The position numbers were made by a program, and so were the translations under genes. Positions 15,822 to 20,553 of a DNA stretch of 20,553 nucleotides are shown in pieces. This stretch comes from Fidelibacterota bacterium. GTDB taxonomy: Bacteria > Fidelibacterota > Marinisomatia > Marinisomatales > TCS55. Below the pieces are notes generated by a model that was not told the DNA's origin, searched no databases, and worked only from the letters and a program-made list of their open reading frames with translations. The DNA is taken from positions 1-20,553 of the forward strand of contig JAAZYT010000097.1 in assembly GCA_014239505.1 (NCBI GenBank), written 5' to 3'. How positions within the stretch are numbered: position 1 is the first letter of the stretch; the number at the start of each line of letters is the position of its first letter.

Positions 15822-16606
15822 TGGATAAAAGCTTAAATGGAAAAACAGCTATAGTTTGTGGTAGCACAGATGGTATAGGTAAGTCTACAGCCATTTTAAT
15901 GGCTAATAGAGGTTGCCAAATAATTTTAGTAGCAAGAGACCAGGATAAGCTAGACATAACTTTATCTGAATTAAATGAAGATAACAACCACTCATATGTT
16001 CGTGCAAACTTTGACAAACCTGATGAATTGAAGGAAAATATTTCAATTGCTCTAAAAAGTTTAAACAAACCTGTAGATATACTGGTTAATAATTCAGGTG
16101 GGCCGCACGGTGGACCATTAATAGAAGCTAATGAAGATGAATTTAGAATTGCATTTGAGAGATTACTAATATGCAATCATATTTTAGCAAAAGCAGTTGT
16201 TCCAGGCATGAAAGAAATGAAATGTGGAAGAATAATCAATATAATTTCTACTTCTATACGTCAAGTGATTGCTGGCTTAGGTGTCTCAAATACTATTAGG
16301 GGAAGTGTAGCTCAATGGGGAAAAAGCTTAGCTTTAGAGCTTGGTGAATTTGGCATCACAGTTAACAATGTTCTTCCAGGTTATACATCAACTTCACGAC
16401 TTAAAGAACTAGCAAAAAATAAATCTAAATCAACAGGAATAAGTGAAGAAGATTTATATAAACTTTGGGGAAATAATACATCACTCAAGCGATTAGGTGT
16501 ACCTGAAGAAATTGCAGAAGGTATAGCATTTCTTGCTTCTGATGCTAGCAGCTATATAAATGGACATAATTTATCGATTGATGGTGGACGTTTTGGTGGA
16601 GCTTAA
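15821..16606 (+). CDS. SDR-family protein with altered catalytic residues, function unknown
   Basis: This is a Rossmann-fold short-chain dehydrogenase/reductase of 261 residues. The cofactor site is VCGSTDGIGKS (12-22; a TGxxxGxG variant with Cys in place of Thr). NNSGGP (90-95) is the usual NNAG-type element, and ISTS (142-145) supplies the active-site Ser. Aligning the following helix (KSLALELG) places S156 and R160, in SNTIR, where classical SDRs have the catalytic Tyr and Lys. The protein resembles the FabG-like subgroup with imperfect catalytic tetrads. It sits between tryptophan dioxygenase and aminomuconate semialdehyde dehydrogenase with one-base overlaps on both sides, which argues for a role in this pathway. 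One inferred candidate is reduction of a 2-aminomuconate-derived enoate. A non-catalytic role is possible. AAGGAA lies 10 bases before its start. Confidence 0.85.
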   Translation: MDKSLNGKTAIVCGSTDGIGKSTAILMANRGCQIILVARDQDKLDITLSELNEDNNHSYVRANFDKPDELKENISIALKSLNKPVDILVNNSGGPHGGPLIEANEDEFRIAFERLLICNHILAKAVVPGMKEMKCGRIINIISTSIRQVIAGLGVSNTIRGSVAQWGKSLALELGEFGITVNNVLPGYTSTSRLKELAKNKSKSTGISEEDLYKLWGNNTSLKRLGVPEEIAEGIAFLASDASSYINGHNLSIDGGRFGGA

Positions 16607-18048
16607 TGGAGCCAATTCAAAACTATATCAATGGTGAGTTTGTAGAACCAATATCTAATGAATATATTGATGTAATAAATCCAGCAATTGGTGAAAAATA
16701 TACTGTAGTAGCTAATTCTAATAAAAAAGATATAGATAAGGCTGTAGATGCAGCTCAAGAGTCTTTTTTTAAATGGTCTGTATTAAGCTTAGAAAATCGA
16801 TCTGACTATTTAATCCAAATAGCAAATGAGATTGAAAACAACTTAGATGAATTTGCATATTGCGAGACTAAAGATACAGGTAAACCAATCAGTTTGTCAA
16901 AAAAGATGGATATACCTCGCGCAATTGCTAACTTTAGATTTTTTGCAGAATTCGCCAAATCATTTCACTTTGAATCAAAAATTAAAGATGGCAAGTCATC
17001 AAATGTAATTACTAGGTTTCCTCTAGGTGTAGTTGGTTGTATTTCCCCTTGGAATCTCCCTTTATATTTATTTACATGGAAAATTGCCCCTGCTATAATT
17101 TCGGGGAATACAGTCATAGCAAAACCATCTGAGATTTCACCATTAACTGCCTATAAACTGAGTCAAGTATTAGCAAAAATAAATTTTCCAAGAGGAGTAA
17201 TTAATATTGTACATGGTGATGGAAATAGAGCTGGGTCTGAAATTGTTCGCCATCCAAAGATTAAAGCTGTATCTTTTACTGGCGGCACAAATACTGGAAC
17301 TAAAATAGCACAAGAATCTGCACCAACTTTAAAAAAATTATCTTTGGAAATGGGCGGGAAAAATCCTGCAATAATTTTTGATGATTGTAACTATTCTAAT
17401 ATGTTAAATACAGTTATCAATTCTTCTTTTTCAAATCAAGGTCAAATTTGTTTATGTTCCTCTCGATTATTAATACATTCATCTATTTATACAAAATTCA
17501 AATCTGACTTAATAGATTCAGTGTCAAAGCTTAAAATTGGTGATCCAAATGAAATTGATACAGAATTTGGTGCTATATCATCAAAAGAGCACTATGATAA
17601 AATTTTACATTATATTGAATTGGCAAAGAAGGAAGGTGGAAATATTTTAATAGGTGGAGAACCCTTAAATATTACCGGTAGGTGTAATAATGGATATTTT
17701 GTTGCTCCAACAGTTATTGATTCTTTAGATAATTCATCTATAATTAATCAAGATGAAATTTTTGGCCCAGTTGTAACTCTCCAAGCATTTGATTCTGAAG
17801 ATGAAGCAGTCAATATTGCAAATAATATTGACTATGGCTTATCAGCCACAATATGGAGCAATGATACAGAAAAAAGTAATAGAGTGGCATCAAATATAAA
17901 TGCAGGCGTAATATGGATAAATTGTTGGTTAGTAAGAGATCTTCGAACCCCATTTGGTGGAATGAAACAATCTGGTCTAGGTCGTGAGGGTGGTGATTAT
18001 GCTTTAGATTTTTTTACAGAAACTAAAAACATTTGTAGGAGTTTATAA
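16606..18048 (+). CDS. amnC: 2-aminomuconate 6-semialdehyde dehydrogenase
   Basis: This NAD-dependent ALDH oxidises 2-aminomuconate 6-semialdehyde to 2-aminomuconate. The 480 residues contain SPWNLP with the oxyanion Asn (N150), FTGGTNTG, the general-base Glu in LEMGGKN (E248) and the nucleophile C282 in NQGQICLCSSR. The double-Cys CLC context and the WLVRDLRTPFGGMKQSG segment match the ALDH8A1 / Pseudomonas AMSDH group rather than ordinary betaine-aldehyde dehydrogenases. In that group, Arg residues in this latter segment bind the substrate carboxylate. The ribosome site GGTGGAG lies just upstream inside the SDR gene, and the TAATG overlap couples the two. The neighbouring decarboxylase gene would make its substrate. 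The close alternative, 2-hydroxymuconate semialdehyde dehydrogenase, is less likely in this context. Confidence 0.92.
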   Translation: MEPIQNYINGEFVEPISNEYIDVINPAIGEKYTVVANSNKKDIDKAVDAAQESFFKWSVLSLENRSDYLIQIANEIENNLDEFAYCETKDTGKPISLSKKMDIPRAIANFRFFAEFAKSFHFESKIKDGKSSNVITRFPLGVVGCISPWNLPLYLFTWKIAPAIISGNTVIAKPSEISPLTAYKLSQVLAKINFPRGVINIVHGDGNRAGSEIVRHPKIKAVSFTGGTNTGTKIAQESAPTLKKLSLEMGGKNPAIIFDDCNYSNMLNTVINSSFSNQGQICLCSSRLLIHSSIYTKFKSDLIDSVSKLKIGDPNEIDTEFGAISSKEHYDKILHYIELAKKEGGNILIGGEPLNITGRCNNGYFVAPTVIDSLDNSSIINQDEIFGPVVTLQAFDSEDEAVNIANNIDYGLSATIWSNDTEKSNRVASNINAGVIWINCWLVRDLRTPFGGMKQSGLGREGGDYALDFFTETKNICRSL

Positions 18049-18458
18049 TGAGCAACAATATAGATAAGGCACCAAAACCAGTAGGCGCTTATCCTCACTC
18101 AAAAAAAGTAGGTAATTTTTTATTTTTATCAGGAGTTGGCCCTAGAAAAAGGGATTTAGAAGAAATTCCTGGCGTCAATAAGGATAATGAAGGAAACGTA
18201 ATTTCCCATGATATTGAAATTCAATGTCATTCAGTTTTTGAAAATGTTAAAATTATACTTGAAAAATCTGGAAGTAAATGGGAAAATTTAGTTGATATAA
18301 CTGTTTTTTTAACTGATATGCAAAATGATTTTAAAAAATATAATGAAATCTATGCAGAGTATTTCAAGAATGATCAACCTTGTAGAACAACAGTTGAAGT
18401 TTCATCATTACCAACACCTATTGCAATTGAGTTAAAATGTATTGCAACTATAGATTAG
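18048..18458 (+). CDS. amnD: RidA-family 2-aminomuconate deaminase
   Basis: This small protein of the YjgF/YER057c/UK114 (RidA) family probably hydrolyses the enamine/imine of 2-aminomuconate to release ammonia and 4-oxalocrotonate (2-oxo-3-hexenedioate). The 136 residues start with DKAPKPVGAYPHSKKVGN, and the imine-site Arg is R113 (PCRTTVEV) with Glu128 in IELKCIA. The stretch GPRKRDLEEIPGV (31-43) is a longer loop than in housekeeping RidA and resembles aminomuconate deaminases of nitrobenzoate/aminophenol pathways. TAGGAG precedes the ATG, which overlaps the dehydrogenase stop by one base. Being directly after the enzyme that makes 2-aminomuconate supports this assignment over generic RidA. 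Confidence 0.85.
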   Translation: MSNNIDKAPKPVGAYPHSKKVGNFLFLSGVGPRKRDLEEIPGVNKDNEGNVISHDIEIQCHSVFENVKIILEKSGSKWENLVDITVFLTDMQNDFKKYNEIYAEYFKNDQPCRTTVEVSSLPTPIAIELKCIATID

Positions 18459-18469
18459 GATATTGTTAA

Positions 18470-18985
18470 ATGAGAATTATACCACCTATTAATTTTAAAA
18501 ATTGGATAAATGAAAATAGACATTTATTAAAACCACCAGTTGGTAATAGTGTTGTTTATGATCAAGGTGATTTTATGGTAATGGTTGTTGGAGGACCAAA
18601 TAGTAGAAAAGATTATCATGTGGACCCAATAGAAGAGTTTTTTTATCAACTTGAAGGTGATATGTTACTCAAAGTGATTATTGAGGATAAAAGACTTGAT
18701 ATACCAATTAAAGAAGGAGAAATATTCTTACTTCCAAAAAATATTCCTCACTCACCTCAAAGATTTAAGGATAGCGTTGGTCTTGTGATTGAATATAAAA
18801 GGGAAGAGGGAGACCTAGATACATTTCAATGGTATTGTGATAATTGTGATAAAATGCTTCATGAGGTCACTTTAGATCTTGAAAACATTGTTACTCAACT
18901 TCCTCCATTATTTGATGCATATTGGAATAACAAGCAAGCTAGAACTTGTAAATCATGTAATGAAATTCAAGAACCACCCAAATAA
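18470..18985 (+). CDS. nbaC: 3-hydroxyanthranilate 3,4-dioxygenase
   Basis: This nonheme Fe(II) extradiol-type dioxygenase opens 3-hydroxyanthranilate to 2-amino-3-carboxymuconate 6-semialdehyde (ACMS). The 171-residue cupin shows the iron ligands H50 and E56 (KDYHVDPIEEFFYQ) and H94 (NIPHSPQRF). The substrate-binding Args are R46 and R98. Four C-terminal cysteines, C123/C126 (WYCDNCD) and C160/C163 (CKSCNE), form the rubredoxin-like metal site typical of bacterial enzymes such as that of Cupriavidus metallidurans. All key residues are offset by one or two positions from that enzyme. It lies 11 bases after the deaminase gene with TAGGAT upstream. ACMS decays spontaneously to quinolinate, so the gene next to it removes ACMS. 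Confidence 0.97.
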   Translation: MRIIPPINFKNWINENRHLLKPPVGNSVVYDQGDFMVMVVGGPNSRKDYHVDPIEEFFYQLEGDMLLKVIIEDKRLDIPIKEGEIFLLPKNIPHSPQRFKDSVGLVIEYKREEGDLDTFQWYCDNCDKMLHEVTLDLENIVTQLPPLFDAYWNNKQARTCKSCNEIQEPPK

Positions 18986-19009
18986 ACTTTCAATTCTAAT
19001 GATTATTTC

Positions 19010-20017
19010 ATGAAAATAGACATTCATACACATATACTACCAGAGAATTGGCCTAATCTTAAAGAAAAATATGGTTATGGTGGATGGATTGAGTTGGATC
19101 ATCACAAATCAGGTTGTGCTAGAATGTTAAAAGATGGCCATTTTTTTCGTGAGATAGAATCGAACACTTGGGATCCAGAAAAACGAATATCTGAGTGTAA
19201 AAGTCATGATGTGGATGTTCAGATTCTTTCTACTGTACCTGTAATGTTCAGCTATTGGGCAAAAGATAATGATGCTTTAGATCTTTCAAAATCACTAAAT
19301 GATCATATAGCAAGCATAGTAAATAAATATCCAAAGAAATTTGGAGGCTTAGGTACTGTTCCATTGCAAAATACCAAACTAGCTATCTCTGAGCTAGAAA
19401 GATGCATGAATGAACTTAATCTATTTGGTTTGCAAATAGGATCAAACGTGAATGGGATAAATTTAAATGATAAAAAGTTTTTTCCTTTTTTTGAAGCAGC
19501 TTCAGATCTTGAAGCATCAATTTTTATTCATCCTTGGGATATGATGGGGTCAGGAGAAATAAAACAATATTGGTTACCTTGGTTAGTAGGAATGCCTGCA
19601 GAGACGAGTAGAGCAATATGTTCTTTAATATTTGGTGGAGTTTTTGAAAAATTGCCAAATTTAAAAATTGCTTTTGCCCATGGTGGAGGTTCATTTCCAG
19701 CAACTATAGGAAGAATCCAACATGGGTTTAATGTAAGACCAGACTTATGCGCTATAGATAATAAATTAGATCCTGAATCTTATCTTGGAAAATTCTGGGT
19801 TGATAGTTTGGTACATGACTCATCAACATTAAATTTTCTCATCAATAAAATTGGTAAAGAAAAAGTTATGCTTGGAACTGATTATCCTTTTCCCTTAGGA
19901 GATTTAGAACCCGGCAAGTTAATTGAGTCCTCTGATAATACTGATAAAACAAAAAAAATGATATTATCAGGGAACTCTCTTGATTGGCTTGGTTTACCAC
20001 AAAATTATTTTATATGA
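19010..20017 (+). CDS. nbaD: 2-amino-3-carboxymuconate 6-semialdehyde decarboxylase (ACMSD)
   Basis: This Zn-dependent amidohydrolase-superfamily decarboxylase converts ACMS to 2-aminomuconate 6-semialdehyde, diverting flux from quinolinate/NAD synthesis to full degradation. The 335 residues have metal ligands H6 and H8 (DIHTHILP), H174 (IHPWDMMG), catalytic H224 (AHGGGSFP) and D291 (GTDYPFPLG), plus a likely substrate Arg R47 (FFREIE). All correspond to the Pseudomonas fluorescens enzyme (H9, H11, H177, H228, D294, R51). The DYPFPLGDLEPG signature is characteristic. It starts 24 bases after the dioxygenase gene without a clear Shine-Dalgarno sequence. Its stop overlaps the kynureninase start as ATGA. 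Confidence 0.96.
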   Translation: MKIDIHTHILPENWPNLKEKYGYGGWIELDHHKSGCARMLKDGHFFREIESNTWDPEKRISECKSHDVDVQILSTVPVMFSYWAKDNDALDLSKSLNDHIASIVNKYPKKFGGLGTVPLQNTKLAISELERCMNELNLFGLQIGSNVNGINLNDKKFFPFFEAASDLEASIFIHPWDMMGSGEIKQYWLPWLVGMPAETSRAICSLIFGGVFEKLPNLKIAFAHGGGSFPATIGRIQHGFNVRPDLCAIDNKLDPESYLGKFWVDSLVHDSSTLNFLINKIGKEKVMLGTDYPFPLGDLEPGKLIESSDNTDKTKKMILSGNSLDWLGLPQNYFI

Positions 20018-20553
20018 AATTTGATCTTTCCATAAATTGTGCAAAAAATCTTGATAAGATAGATCCATTAAGTTCTTTTCGGAAAGAATTCTATTATCCA
20101 AAAACAAACGGTAATGATGAAGGAATATATCTATGCTCTAATTCATTGGGTTTACAGCCTAAGTCAGTATTAAATCATATAAATACAGAATTAAATATAT
20201 GGAAAGAAAAAGGCGTCCTGGGCCAGCATGACAGGTGGGAACATTTTCATGAAAGATTATTAGAAACAACTTCACGTTTAGTTGGTGCTAAAAATACAGA
20301 AGTAGTAGTCATGAATGCACTTACTGTAAATCTTCATTTATTAATGATATCTTTTTACCAACCTATTGGAAGAAAAAATAAAATTATAGTTGAGTCTGGA
20401 GCATTTCCATCTGATCAATACGCTATTGATTCACAAGTAAAACTTCATGGTTTAGATCCAAAAAATGTTATAATAGAATTAGAACCAAGAAATGGAGAAA
20501 ATTCACTTAGGACAGAAGACATTGTTAATAATATACGTAGTTGTGCCGATGAA
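20014..20553 (+). CDS. kynU: Kynureninase, N-terminal part (cut by window edge)
   Basis: This PLP enzyme cleaves (3-hydroxy)kynurenine to (3-hydroxy)anthranilate and alanine. The first 180 codons are present and the frame is open to the right edge. Visible family features are YLCSNSLGLQPKS near residue 41, the GVLGQHDRWEHFHERL segment, VVVMNALTVNLHLLM (PLP-site region, around 98-112), and ESGAFPSDQYAIDSQVKLHG. The PLP-binding lysine lies beyond the window. The ATG at 20014 shares four bases (ATGA) with the ACMSD stop, indicating translational coupling. Kynurenine 3-monooxygenase, needed to feed the 3-hydroxy branch, is not in the window and may follow this gene. Confidence 0.95.
   Translation, partial: MKFDLSINCAKNLDKIDPLSSFRKEFYYPKTNGNDEGIYLCSNSLGLQPKSVLNHINTELNIWKEKGVLGQHDRWEHFHERLLETTSRLVGAKNTEVVVMNALTVNLHLLMISFYQPIGRKNKIIVESGAFPSDQYAIDSQVKLHGLDPKNVIIELEPRNGENSLRTEDIVNNIRSCADE

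Noticed and set aside
15778..16176. Minus-strand open frame across the kynA-SDR junction
   Set aside because: It is antisense to the SDR Rossmann domain, whose motifs are clear on the + strand. The translated protein shows no recognisable motif.

Overview
This is an AT-rich bacterial segment in which every gene I can support lies on the + strand and most neighbours abut or overlap. Gene content and several family-level details suggest a marine, small-genome bacterium of the Bacteroidota / Candidatus Marinimicrobia (SAR406) side of the tree. These details are the PheS motif-2 variant, the tRNA-Val body, the long-form tryptophan dioxygenase and the ALDH7/lysine aminotransferase pair. The taxonomic placement is inference from memory of these families; no database was searched.

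Region 1 (1-3064) is a short probable promoter region followed by two lysine-catabolism genes: an ALDH7-type alpha-aminoadipate semialdehyde dehydrogenase and L-lysine 6-aminotransferase. Together they would convert lysine to 2-aminoadipate. Region 2 (3069-6020) holds rsmI (16S rRNA methyltransferase), tmk (thymidylate kinase) and an exported S41 C-terminal-processing protease. Region 3 (6021-13893) is a translation and housekeeping block: tRNA-Val(GAC), thrS, infC, rpmI, rplT, pheS, pheT, zapA and folD. The infC gene most likely starts at a non-standard AUC codon inside the end of thrS. A stable-looking hairpin sits directly in front of thrS.

Region 4 (13940 to the right edge) is a tightly packed tryptophan-degradation (kynurenine pathway) operon. 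In order it encodes a cyclase-family kynurenine formamidase candidate, tryptophan 2,3-dioxygenase, an SDR protein of unknown role, 2-aminomuconate semialdehyde dehydrogenase, a RidA-family 2-aminomuconate deaminase, 3-hydroxyanthranilate 3,4-dioxygenase, ACMS decarboxylase, and the first 180 codons of kynureninase, cut by the window edge. Only kynurenine 3-monooxygenase is missing from the route tryptophan -> kynurenine -> 3-hydroxyanthranilate -> 2-aminomuconate -> deaminated product. It may lie just beyond the right edge.

The most interesting points are in region 4. The SDR lacks the usual Tyr and Lys catalytic residues. The formamidase candidate has an altered metal-binding signature. The dioxygenase resembles the long animal-type enzymes. 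A possible metabolic link is that lysine (region 1) and tryptophan (region 4) catabolism could converge on 2-oxoadipate, as in animals. The housekeeping genes look ordinary apart from the infC start, the thrS leader hairpin and an unusual C33 in the tRNA-Val anticodon loop. I see no mobile elements, CRISPR arrays or phage genes.
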